Origin: VXNE01 sp965116625
GTDB taxonomy: Bacteria > Pseudomonadota > Gammaproteobacteria > Pseudomonadales > Azotimanducaceae
Length of the DNA: 64,000 nucleotides
Assembly (NCBI GenBank): GCA_965116625.1
Contig: OZ220717.1
Coordinates: forward strand, 3,906,001-3,970,000
Direction of reading: 5' to 3'
The position numbers and the translations under genes are program-made. Shown in pieces: positions 17,935 to 25,918 of the stretch (within the stretch, counting starts at the first letter, position 1; each line of letters starts with the position of its first letter). The notes beneath the pieces were generated by a model. It was not told where the DNA came from and ran no database searches. It worked only from the letters and a program-made list of their open reading frames with translations.

Positions 17935-18150
17935 ACCCGATGGCTGTCCCCTCCATGGCTCCTGTCCCCTTCATGGCTGTCCCCTTCATGGCTGATGGCT
18001 GTCCCCTTCATGGCTGTCCCCTTCATGGCTGTCCCCTTCATGGCTGCTGTCCCCTTCATGGCTGCTTCATGGCTAATGGCTGTCCCCTTCACGGCTGATG
18101 GCTGTCCCTTTATGGCTGTCCCCTTCAGATGCATGGCTGTCCCCTCTTCG
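17935..18150 (+). repeat. TGGCTGTCCCCTTC repeat array abutting higB
   Basis: At least ten units of ATGGCTGTCCCCTTC, with occasional GCTGATGGCTGTCC variants. The array runs directly into the codons of the HigB-like sequence (FADTASRRLF), so it has replaced the native higB start and promoter. Confidence 0.9.
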
Positions 18151-18423
18151 CCGATACGGCTTCGCGTCGGCTGTTCAACGAGGGGAGCCGCCGGGGTTTC
18201 CGTGGACTGGACTACGACCGCGCGCTAATGCTGCTCGATGCGCTTGATGCGGCCCAGGAACTCGCGCCACTTCGTGCTCTCCAGGCGGTGCAGCTCCACC
18301 GGCTGAGGGGGCCGCGGCGAGGCCAATGGGGCGATGACGGTGAACGCCCGCTGGCGCATCACGTTCCGGTTCAGGAGCGGGGAAGCGCACGATGTCGCCG
18401 TGGAGAATTACCACACAGGCTAA
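18147..18423 (+). pseudogene. HigB-like toxin, 5'-replaced and frameshifted
   Basis: RelE/HigB-superfamily mRNA-interferase remnant. The first frame reads FADTASRRLFNEG, then YDRALMLLDALDAAQEL and VQLHRLRGPRRGQW. An extra G around 18328-18330 then shifts the frame; from 18334 the second frame reads MTVNARWRITFRFRSGEAHD and VAVENYH and stops at 18423. Together these match a full HigB apart from the first few residues, which are repeat DNA. Expected to be inactive unless frameshifting occurs. Confidence 0.85.
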
Positions 18424-18440
18424 CGTTCTGGAGAACGCTG

Positions 18441-18732
18441 ATGACACGTATCAGAACACACCCCGGCCACACCCTGCGCGCGGAGCTTTCCGCGCGCGGA
18501 ATGAGCGCCAACCAGCTCGCGCTGGCAATCCGTGTCCCTGCAAACCGGATCACGGCCATACTGCGTGGCGACCGCGCCATCACCGCCGACACGGCCGTCC
18601 GCGTCGGGCGCTATCTCGGCACCGGCGCGCAATTTAAGGATGAACCTCCAGACCCAGTTCGACATCTCTGTCGTGGAGGCAACCCACGGAGAGGTGATCG
18701 AGCGCGAACTCGCCGGCGGATCTCCTTCCTGA
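18441..18732 (+). pseudogene. HigA-like antitoxin, frameshifted
   Basis: XRE-type helix-turn-helix antitoxin, 17 bp after higB as expected for a HigBA operon. The intact N-terminal part MTRIRTHPGHTLRAELSARG and VPANRITAILRGDRAI forms the HTH. At 18631-18640 the usual QFWMNLQ has become CAATTTAAGGATG, one base too many, and the family ending NLQTQFDISVVEATHGEVI continues in the next frame to 18732. The HTH might still be made as a fusion to out-of-frame sequence. Both genes of the pair are broken by single-base gains. Confidence 0.85.
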
Positions 18733-18852
18733 ATTGCCCGGGGCGGCGTTCCGTCGATCTCCCCTCTGCAAGGCAGACCGACAGGCAACATGACCTGGGT
18801 CGGGGCGCGATCGCTACTCTAGGATTCCCCTCCTCTCCAGGGTCACGGGTGG

Positions 18853-18880
18853 ATTACGGGTGGGGACTCCAGAGACGCAT
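18853..18880 (-). pseudogene. Vestige of a second glycosylase gene start (MRLWSPHP-stop)
   Basis: Just after the phosphopantetheinyl transferase stop, the minus strand reads ATGCGTCTCTGGAGTCCCCA and ends in a stop after eight codons. The 24 bases around it match the start of the glycosylase gene at 17831. An 18-bp piece of the transferase gene (TTTGCGGCAAGGAAGCCG) also recurs upstream of that glycosylase, at 17913-17930. Confidence 0.65.
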
Positions 18881-18881
18881 C

Positions 18882-19472
18882 CTACGCCAGGGCATCGCGG
18901 GGAATCAGAAACACGACCAGCCAGTGGGCGCGGTAGACAGCCCAGTATCCGCGACCGGCCGCCACGGCTGCGGCGGATCGGAAGTTGCGGCGGCAGCGGG
19001 CGCGGAACTCGCCGGCTTCCGGGTCGACGTCCAGTTCGACGTCGCCGAAGCCCAGGAACTCGCCGGCCAGGGGGTAGACCGCCTTGTAAACGGCTTCCTT
19101 GCCGCAAAAGACCATGGTGCGCCACTCCGGGGCGGGCAGCCAGGCGCGTTCGATGGGGGTGAGGACGCGCCCGGCCACCTGCGGAGATACGGCGGTCCTG
19201 GCCTCCACGTCGATACCGAGCCCACCGTGGCCTGCCGCCGGGCCGGCTATGGCTGCCGCAAGCGTCCGGGTGTGGGCGATGCTGCCGACGGCGGAAGGCG
19301 GCCAGACCGGAAGGCGGCCGCGCCTCGGGACTTCGCGGGCTGCGATGCCGGTTCGTCCGAGCGCGCCGCGGGCGACCATGCGGCCCGTGGCGAACTGCCA
19401 TGCGCGGGTCTGCACGACGGAGGCCGCATATGCCGCTTCCGTGGGAAACAGGACGGAACGATGGTCAGCCAC
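18882..19472 (-). CDS. 4'-phosphopantetheinyl transferase
   Basis: About 196 residues. Transfers phosphopantetheine from CoA to carrier proteins. The two hallmark motifs are present: GLGIDVEA (magnesium-binding D and E) and FCGKEAVYKAVYP (W/F-x-x-K-E-A-x-x-K). The N-terminal residues fit the EntD/Sfp-like group. The first usable start is GTG 19472, and upstream frame sequence (to a stop near 19565) lacks ATG, so the protein may be slightly short at the N-terminus. No polyketide or peptide synthetase is in the window, so its carrier protein is elsewhere. Confidence 0.88.
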   Translation of the reverse strand: MADHRSVLFPTEAAYAASVVQTRAWQFATGRMVARGALGRTGIAAREVPRRGRLPVWPPSAVGSIAHTRTLAAAIAGPAAGHGGLGIDVEARTAVSPQVAGRVLTPIERAWLPAPEWRTMVFCGKEAVYKAVYPLAGEFLGFGDVELDVDPEAGEFRARCRRNFRSAAAVAAGRGYWAVYRAHWLVVFLIPRDALA

Positions 19473-19704
19473 CTGGGCGACAACGACTTCTGCCGAGAGG
19501 GCGGCGAGGCGAGAGTCCGCCAGAACGGTCCCGGAGATGTCCGCGTCGAAGACGGCTATGACTGGTCAGACCGCGTGTCGTGGGTACCGGACATCAACAA
19601 CCCTCGCGACAGGCGCGCCGGGCGACCCGGCGCGGGAGTTTCCGCGATCCTGCGCCCGGACGCAGGCGCCACGAGCCAGACATCAATGCGCATGCGCCCA
19701 CCGC

Positions 19705-20316
19705 TCAGGGCAGGTACTTGAGCCAAGCCACCGCCGCGCTGGCGACCGCCACCATGCCGCCGAACAGCCGCCACAGCAGAGCCGCCGTGCGCCGCTCGCC
19801 CTCGGCGATTCGACCCATCAGTCCCCGCTCGCTCTCCGCGATCCGATCCACCAGTCCCCGCTCGCTCTCAGAGATCCGATCCACCAGCCCCCGCTCGCTC
19901 TCAGAGATCCGATCCACCAGTCCCCGCTCGCTCTCCGCGATCCGGTCGAGCAATTCCGTCTTGAGCCCGGCCATGTCGTTCCTGATCTCGCCTTTGAAAC
20001 CGGCCACGTCGTTCCCGATCTCACCTTTGAAATCAGCCATGTCGCTCCCGATCTCGCCTTTGAATTTGGCCATCTCGACCCTGAGTCCGGACATGCCGGT
20101 CTTGAGCTCGGATACGTCGGACCTCAAGGTCGAGACGTCCGACTTCAGCACCGATACGTCGGACTGCAAGTCCGAGACATCCGACTTCAGGCGCGTGATA
20201 TCGGTCTTGAGCGTCGAGATGCCGACATCCATGTGGCGGATGTCCGAACGCATCTCGGCGACGTTCTCGAAAGCCTCAATGAATCGCTGGTCGAACGTGG
20301 CGGGTTCGGGGGTCAC
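19705..20316 (-). CDS. Coiled-coil membrane-tail protein with tandem 11-residue repeats
   Basis: 203 residues. A long coiled coil (about 20-175) includes K-(S/T)-D-(V/I)-(S/T) heptad-like repeats in residues 30-70, then (A/D)-x-F-K-G-E-I repeats, then four copies of (V/L)DRI(S/A)ESERGL. A single C-terminal membrane segment (about 183-200, GGMVAVASAAVAWL) makes it a likely tail-anchored protein, resembling DUF1640/CCDC90-like or phage-type coiled-coil proteins. The 33-bp repeats could vary in copy number. No specific function can be given. Confidence 0.75.
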   Translation of the reverse strand: MTPEPATFDQRFIEAFENVAEMRSDIRHMDVGISTLKTDITRLKSDVSDLQSDVSVLKSDVSTLRSDVSELKTGMSGLRVEMAKFKGEIGSDMADFKGEIGNDVAGFKGEIRNDMAGLKTELLDRIAESERGLVDRISESERGLVDRISESERGLVDRIAESERGLMGRIAEGERRTAALLWRLFGGMVAVASAAVAWLKYLP

Positions 20317-20572
20317 ATGCTCTCCGCAGGTTGGCGACCTGGACCTTGTCTGCCCGCATTATCCCCCGAGGCCGTTCCCGGTCAACAATGGGCAATCTCC
20401 GCGATCTGCGTGCGACTTCTGCCCTTTGGATGAAGCCACGGCATCGATCCCAGTCTTACGATCGGGGCCGTGCCGCACAGCACAGTTCCGCACCAGGGGA
20501 CCATGATCGGACGCAAGTTCACGCCGTGATCTTGAGAAAGTAGCCCACCAGGCAACGGATCAGAACGGATCG

Positions 20573-20827
20573 CTATCCTCGAGGTGGGATTGCCGGAGCG
20601 GCGGCCGCCGCCTCGCCGACATGATTTTGCGGAACGGAACGGCGCCCACCGAGGAGTACTTCGAGCCAGACTTCGATGCGTGCCACGCGTTCACGCAGAT
20701 CCTGCTGGTCTCGCGACAGGGCGTCCATCTTGCCACTCAAGCGTGCATCCAGAGAACGGACCCTCTGCCAGATCAGACACGCCAGCGCGCCACCAACCGC
20801 GATTATGCCTATAAGCTCCGGGCTCAC
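20573..20827 (-). CDS. Small membrane-anchored coiled-coil protein
   Basis: 84 residues starting at GTG 20827. An N-terminal membrane helix (MSPELIGIIAVGGALACLIW) is followed by a short coiled coil (LDARLSGKMDALSRDQQDLR) and EVWLEVLLGGR. The shape is common for small uncharacterised inner-membrane proteins. It may be related in style to the coiled-coil gene downstream, with the anchor at the opposite end. Function unknown. Confidence 0.6.
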   Translation of the reverse strand: MSPELIGIIAVGGALACLIWQRVRSLDARLSGKMDALSRDQQDLRERVARIEVWLEVLLGGRRSVPQNHVGEAAAAAPAIPPRG

Positions 20828-21214
20828 GTTCCGCCTACTCCCCTACGCTCCGATCACCCCAATCAGGACACTCGTTCCGAGGAACATGTCGACCGTGATC
20901 TTACGCCGGACGACGAGTCCATTCAGCAGGAAGGGTGATTGTCCCACACGGGTTTCCGCATTATCCCTAGGCCCAAAAGGGCGCGCGGCGGGCGCATCGG
21001 CCAAGAGAGAACTATTCAAATGCGAACACTGGTTGAGGAGAGAAGAGGATTGAGGGCGAGCCAACGAAACGGTTTCTTCCCGCGCGCCGTCACGTCCCTT
21101 ACGCAAAACCCAGACAAAAGAAAGCCCCTTCCCTTCGAAACCGAAGGGAAGGGGCTGGATTATTGAGCCGGGAAGGAAGGACCGCGGTCAAGCGATCCTT
21201 CCCAATGTCTACCC
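20828..21214. other. Intergenic region with terminator
   Basis: No convincing gene. It holds the strong terminator of the exported-protein gene (21112-21156). A short frame ending at 20843 (MFLGTSVLIGVIGA) may be the remnant of a small membrane protein. Confidence 0.5.
21112..21156 (-). terminator. Rho-independent terminator of the exported-protein gene
   Basis: A perfect 15-bp stem, AGCCCCTTCCCTTCG with its complement, and a four-base loop (21123-21156). On the minus strand it is followed by TTCTTTTG. It lies about 60 bp after the stop of the gene ending at 21215. Such a strong hairpin suggests heavy transcription. Confidence 0.92.
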
Positions 21215-22810
21215 TTACGGGTGGTCGACGTAGGTGTTGTTGATCAGGGACTCTCCCGACCGTACCAGCACCTGGACCGAAACACTGTTGGCTGACAGCA
21301 CGTCGCAGGACAGCCGCCCCGTCCAGTCGTCAATCCCGAGTACGTCGGCGATGTCTTCTTCCGTCAGGTGTGCAGTCGCGCCAGCGGCAATTGTGTCTCC
21401 CAACTCGCCGAAGCGGGCCATCCCGTTCTGCTCGTTGCAGTCCAGGAACACGGTGCACATGGCATCGCCGGTAGCTTCACACTTGAGGCGGACGTTGCCG
21501 TCGTCCATGTGCGACAGAGGCGGAATGGCGTAGGCACGCGCCTGCATTTCGACGCCGTTGTACACGAGGTTGCCGCCGCCCATGACGGCCTTCGGATCGA
21601 CGACCGACGTGGCGTCGTATTCGACAGCAAACATCGCGGTCAACTTCCCGGAGGTCATCGCGGTTTCGCCGTCCGGCACGAAGTACACAGTACCGTCGTT
21701 GCGCCTGAAGGTTCCCGTGGCAACGCCATCCTCGATGGTAAGGCCTTCCTTGGCATCCATCTTTCCGTTGAGTGCCATCCCACCCTTTCCGTCGTCGGAG
21801 GGAATGTCGAAGTAGACGGTATCGGTGTCGCGGACCATACCTGTCACAGTGATGTGAATATCAGCTTCGGCTCCCTTGCCCGTTGCGAAGGATGTCGTGC
21901 CGTCTTTCTCCACCGGACCAGCGTCGTCCATGCTGGAAATGCTTCCCACAGCAACCTGTGTCTGGGGAGCAGCCAATTTCGCGCGATTTTCGAGGTCGAT
22001 GTTTCCGGTATCGCCATTGGCACCCATGAATGTCACGGCCTTCTTGGAGCTGGCGATCATGCCAGACGTACCGCGAACGGCGGGTATGGCAGCCGCCGTC
22101 TCATCAGTACCTGTAGTGGTGGGATCGTCCGTAACTGCCGGCACTGCTGCCACGGCCTTGCGGGCCACCAGCTCGTCCGGGAAGTTGTTGTCCGGACCGT
22201 CGGTCACTCTGAACTCCGCGTCCACGTTGACCGCACCTGCGCCACTGTAGCCGTTCAACGACCCAATACCCAACCTGACGCCATAGTTAGCCGTGATGGC
22301 CGTCTTCATGAAGTCCGCGTTGCCTGACTCATCCGCCACTGTAATGGCGCCGGAGCCAGTGTACTTCACCTTCAGGCCAACGCTGTTGTCGTTCCTGCGT
22401 CCGTCCTGTTGGGAGCCCCCGACCTTGATAAGGTCTGCCCCAAAGGTCTGGATGTCAGTCCAGCTCACCGCCTGTCCGAAAGTCGCACCCGTGAGGGTAA
22501 ACGTCACCTCAATCTCGGAGTTCGGTCCGACAGTGACGCTGGCGTCGTTGGGCAGGTAGAGAATGACATCAACGTTCGTCTGTTCGTCATTCTCAATGAT
22601 CTGAGTGCCGGCGTCGTCCGTCGTGGCCGCATCATCCTCCATGAGGGTGACGCCGCCCGCAGCGGGATCATCCCCGCCAAAGACTTCTGCTGCATAGACC
22701 ACAGGGTTGTTGGCGTATATCTCCCAGTGTGCGGCCCACGCGCCAGTTGCCAACCCGAGAGCAGCTACATAGGCAATCAAGCTCGCCACTCTGTTGGTGT
22801 TTTTAGCCAT
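21215..22810 (-). CDS. Exported acidic protein, candidate major secreted or surface protein
   Basis: 531 residues with a clean signal peptide: MAKNTNRV, a hydrophobic run, and cleavage near GAWA-AHW (about residue 25). The mature part is acidic, rich in D, T, G and V, with beta-type segments, and has cysteines mainly in the last 100 residues (CEATGDAMC, FLDC, LSCDV). ATG 22810 is chosen because GGAG lies 7-10 bases before it, and an upstream ATG at 22831 would put residues before the signal. It has its own promoter candidate and a strong terminator, so it is probably abundant. It lies after gspD in the same direction. I recognise no family; being a T2SS substrate or surface-layer protein is inference. 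Confidence 0.85.
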   Translation of the reverse strand: MAKNTNRVASLIAYVAALGLATGAWAAHWEIYANNPVVYAAEVFGGDDPAAGGVTLMEDDAATTDDAGTQIIENDEQTNVDVILYLPNDASVTVGPNSEIEVTFTLTGATFGQAVSWTDIQTFGADLIKVGGSQQDGRRNDNSVGLKVKYTGSGAITVADESGNADFMKTAITANYGVRLGIGSLNGYSGAGAVNVDAEFRVTDGPDNNFPDELVARKAVAAVPAVTDDPTTTGTDETAAAIPAVRGTSGMIASSKKAVTFMGANGDTGNIDLENRAKLAAPQTQVAVGSISSMDDAGPVEKDGTTSFATGKGAEADIHITVTGMVRDTDTVYFDIPSDDGKGGMALNGKMDAKEGLTIEDGVATGTFRRNDGTVYFVPDGETAMTSGKLTAMFAVEYDATSVVDPKAVMGGGNLVYNGVEMQARAYAIPPLSHMDDGNVRLKCEATGDAMCTVFLDCNEQNGMARFGELGDTIAAGATAHLTEEDIADVLGIDDWTGRLSCDVLSANSVSVQVLVRSGESLINNTYVDHP

Positions 22811-22880
22811 TGAAAATCTCCAATTAGTCATTTCGTTCCCGTCTCAATAGACGAAGGCTGCCTATGAAGGCGTGGGAAAT

Positions 22881-22908
22881 CATAGCGTTTTCGTCCAGCA
22901 TCGCAAGC
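22881..22908 (-). promoter_or_regulatory. Candidate sigma70 promoter for the exported-protein gene
   Basis: On the minus strand TTGCGA (22908-22903, 4/6 of the -35) is followed after 16 bp by TATGAT (22886-22881, 5/6 of the -10). Transcription from about 22874 would give a leader of some 60 bases. Confidence 0.45.
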
Positions 22909-23036
22909 CTTTTCTGCGGAAATATTCGGCGCCCGGCGGCAAAAATCCCCCGGATTCCGTCCAATTTCCGCGTCAGTTTGGATGGCTTTCAGCCCTCGAT
23001 GATTTGCCCCGCGCCCGGATTGGCGCCCAAGGGGGA

Positions 23037-25154
23037 TTAACGCAGAAATTCGCGGTGCAAGTCAAGCTGCTGTTTGAGCTCTTCGGTGAGTGCCGAACCC
23101 TCCGCGTGGGTGGCCACGACGTAGGGGATCACCATGATCAGAAGCTCGGTGCGATCTTCCTGCATGGAGTCGCTCCGGAACAGCCTGCCGAGCCCCGGAA
23201 TCTGCCCGAGACCGGGGATGCCCGTCTGGCCGGCGCTGCGGTTATTGGCGATGAGTCCGCCCATGACCAGGGACCCGCCGTCCTTCAGCGTCAGGCTGGT
23301 GCTGATCTGCCGGTTCAGGATCGTCGGGGAGCCGGCGAGGCTCGTGTTGGCGCCCGGCTGCGCCTCGGAGAGCTGCTGGGAGATCTCGAGGTCGACGAGC
23401 CCGTTGGCCTGCACGATGGGGCTGATCTGCATGGAGACGCCCGTCTTGCGGTAGGTGACGTCCTGCAGGATGTTGGTGGAGCCGCCTACCTGGCGGGCCT
23501 CGTCGGAAATCTGCGTGATGACGGGGATCTCGTTGCCGACATCGAGGGTCGCCGTGCCGCCGCTCTTGACGAAGAGCTTGGGGCTCGAGCGGATCACCAC
23601 GCGGTCGTCCTTGTAGAAGAGGTTCAGCATGGCGCGGGTCTGGCCGGAACTGTCGAGCGCCAGGGACAGGCCGCCGGCGCCGACGCCGATCCCGCCCCGG
23701 GTGCCGCCCTGCACGTTGCGGCCATCGACGTTGCTACGGAACAGGAAGTCGAAGCCCGACTTCTCCTCGTCTGTCAGGGTGATCTCGGCGATCAGCACCT
23801 CGATCAGCACGGAAGGCACGGGCTTGTCCAGCTTCTCGACGACCTGCAGGATATCGTCCCACTCCTTGCCGGAGCCCCGGAACAGGATCATGTTGCGGTT
23901 CTTGTCGACGACGATCCTGCCGACCGCGATCACGGTGGGAATCACCTGTTGTCCCGGCTGTCCCGGCGGCGCTCCGCCGGGTCCGCCTATCTCCGCACGC
24001 AGCTCCTGACCCAGCACGTTGTTCAGCGTCTCGGTGAGTTCCTCGGCCTGGGTGTTCCTCACCTCGTAACTGAAGAGTGCTTCCTCCACCGTGTCGCGGT
24101 GCTCGGCGTCAAGGATCCTGGCCCACTTCTCGAGGTGCTCAAGTTGGGCCGGGTCGTTGACGAAGACGACGAGCTTGTTCGAGGCTTCGAGCGGCAGCAG
24201 CGTCACATTGGCCGTGCGGCCTACGCCGATGTCGTAGCCCTCGTGGACCATCACGGTCGTCAGTTCGTTCGCGAGCGTGGAGACATCCAGAAACGCCGGG
24301 TGCAGGATGGTACCGTTCTTGCCTTGGAATATAGGCTGGTCCAGGACCTCGATCATGTCGACGACCTGGGCAATGATCGCCGCGCCGCCCTGCAGGAACA
24401 GGGCGCCGCGTCCGGACTCGTAGTCGATCTCCACGTCCCGGCCCTGGAACGCGCGCCTGATCCAGGCGCTCACGAAGTTCGGATTCGCGACGCGCAGATG
24501 CACCAATTGGAAGATCGTGCGGTGGGTGTCGGGCACTTCCGGCAGCGCCTTGCCGGTAATCAGGAGCGGGATTTCGGGGGAGGCGATCTCTTCGCTCTCG
24601 AAGAAGGTGAGTATTCCGCCCTCCTCCCGGATGTCGATGCCGTAAGTGCGCAGTGTGCGGCGTGCCCAGAAGAAGAGATCGGAGGGCGGGAGCGGCTCGG
24701 TGAGGCGTAGCGTGACGAGATCCTTCTTGTCCTGCAGGCCCGGGGACACGACGAAGGACAGGTTTAGCTGTTCAGCGAAGACCGCATCTATGAAGGCCAC
24801 CAGGGGCGTCTCGTGAAAGGCGACCTTGATGGGTTCGCCGGTGAGATCTTCCCCGAACTGTTCGATGATTCCCTCGGCGACGGTACGCTGGATGACGACG
24901 CCGGGAATGTTCGACTTGATCAGGCTTCGGGGTCGGGCTTCTTCGACTGCCGTCGTCGCGCTATCGGCCGCCGCTGCGGCTTGCGGGTCTTCCTTGGGCG
25001 GGCGTATGGGTTCGGGGAAGGGCTCAACGGTGAGGGTGCTGCATGCGGTTACAAGGATAGCCGCTGCCATGACCAGGCAATATGCGACCGTAGCGGTGAA
25101 ACCGAACTCTGCCGGCTTCGAGCCGGATTTCTTTGAGATCCGTCGCGTGGTCAA
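23037..25154 (-). CDS. gspD: T2SS outer-membrane secretin GspD
   Basis: 705 residues, typical size. It forms the outer-membrane channel through which folded proteins leave. A lipobox-like LVTAC (Cys near residue 38) suggests a lipoprotein. N0-N3 domains fill about 90-430, including QLVHLRVANPNFVSAWIRRAF and GRIVVDKNRNMILFRGSG. The secretin core (about 450-690) includes VPSVLIEVLIAEITLTDEE, the conserved VGNEIPVITQ, and the C-terminal SLTLKDGGSLVMGGLI with DRTELLIMVIPYVV. Proline-glycine-rich linkers sit near 395-410. It follows the GspC-like gene in the same direction. Confidence 0.95.
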   Translation of the reverse strand: MTTRRISKKSGSKPAEFGFTATVAYCLVMAAAILVTACSTLTVEPFPEPIRPPKEDPQAAAAADSATTAVEEARPRSLIKSNIPGVVIQRTVAEGIIEQFGEDLTGEPIKVAFHETPLVAFIDAVFAEQLNLSFVVSPGLQDKKDLVTLRLTEPLPPSDLFFWARRTLRTYGIDIREEGGILTFFESEEIASPEIPLLITGKALPEVPDTHRTIFQLVHLRVANPNFVSAWIRRAFQGRDVEIDYESGRGALFLQGGAAIIAQVVDMIEVLDQPIFQGKNGTILHPAFLDVSTLANELTTVMVHEGYDIGVGRTANVTLLPLEASNKLVVFVNDPAQLEHLEKWARILDAEHRDTVEEALFSYEVRNTQAEELTETLNNVLGQELRAEIGGPGGAPPGQPGQQVIPTVIAVGRIVVDKNRNMILFRGSGKEWDDILQVVEKLDKPVPSVLIEVLIAEITLTDEEKSGFDFLFRSNVDGRNVQGGTRGGIGVGAGGLSLALDSSGQTRAMLNLFYKDDRVVIRSSPKLFVKSGGTATLDVGNEIPVITQISDEARQVGGSTNILQDVTYRKTGVSMQISPIVQANGLVDLEISQQLSEAQPGANTSLAGSPTILNRQISTSLTLKDGGSLVMGGLIANNRSAGQTGIPGLGQIPGLGRLFRSDSMQEDRTELLIMVIPYVVATHAEGSALTEELKQQLDLHREFLR

Positions 25155-25270
25155 TCTAGCTGCCCTTCAACTGCGGCTCGAACTGCACTATATGCTATCC
25201 GAAGCGCATTTCGAGCCGTAATTTGCCTCGAGACCAGAGCGCGCGCTCGCGCCACGGAACCGCGTATCGG

Positions 25271-25813
25271 CTAGGAGTCTCGTCCGTCTGTCGGATTCGT
25301 CTCTCCGCGCGGAAAGAGAAGCAGCACCTCCTGTTCGCCATCTGCGATGTCGGTGCCTTCGGACCTGCTTGTCAGGGTGATGCTGTTGTCGGTCACCGCT
25401 GTCAGGACGCGTCCGTCAGGCACGGTCTCGCCCGGCGCCACCTGGATGATGCCACCGCCGTCGAGTTCCGGGTCGGCCAGGAGCACGACTGTACCGTTTA
25501 CAGTTTCGATGAAGCCCAGGAACCCCATACGCCGGAGTTCCGGGTTCAGTCCGCGCCGCTCCAGGTTCTCCGCCTCGATCTCCCCCAGCACGTCCTCCAG
25601 GGAGACGCCCCAGCGACCGCTGCTGGCGAAGTCACTCAGATCTTCGGGCACCACGGCGGGAAGACCCCCGGAGAAACCGCCACCACTACCTACACCGGGG
25701 TCGATGGCAGATACCCCGGGGGGAACGGCGAAAGCGGCCACAACCGTCACGAGGATCGCTGCGCAGGCGCCGATAGCCGCGCCCTTGGTAGAGCGAAGGT
25801 CCGGGATTTTCAT
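25271..25813 (-). CDS. GspC/PilP-like HR-domain protein
   Basis: 180 residues. A membrane or signal helix (about 12-35) is followed by a linker and a small beta domain, GFIETVNGTVVLLADPE, IIQVAPGETVPDGRVLTAV and SITLTSR, ending in VLLLFPR. This is the pattern of the homology region of GspC/PilP, the inner-membrane proteins that bind the secretin N0 domain. Position directly before gspD fits. It is short for GspC and lacks a clear PDZ domain, so GspC-like is safer than gspC. Confidence 0.7.
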   Translation of the reverse strand: MKIPDLRSTKGAAIGACAAILVTVVAAFAVPPGVSAIDPGVGSGGGFSGGLPAVVPEDLSDFASSGRWGVSLEDVLGEIEAENLERRGLNPELRRMGFLGFIETVNGTVVLLADPELDGGGIIQVAPGETVPDGRVLTAVTDNSITLTSRSEGTDIADGEQEVLLLFPRGETNPTDGRDS

Positions 25814-25918
25814 TCGGTGCGCGAACTCCTTGCGGGCGTCTTGCGATCGGCTGATCGTCCGACGCTATCCCTGGCGTGTCAAGCGCCCTGTCCAGCGACC
25901 AGGGGCCACGTTCACGGC

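Noticed and set aside
22872..24710. 612-residue plus-strand frame
   Set aside because: Antisense to gspD; the secretin frame is clearly the coding one.
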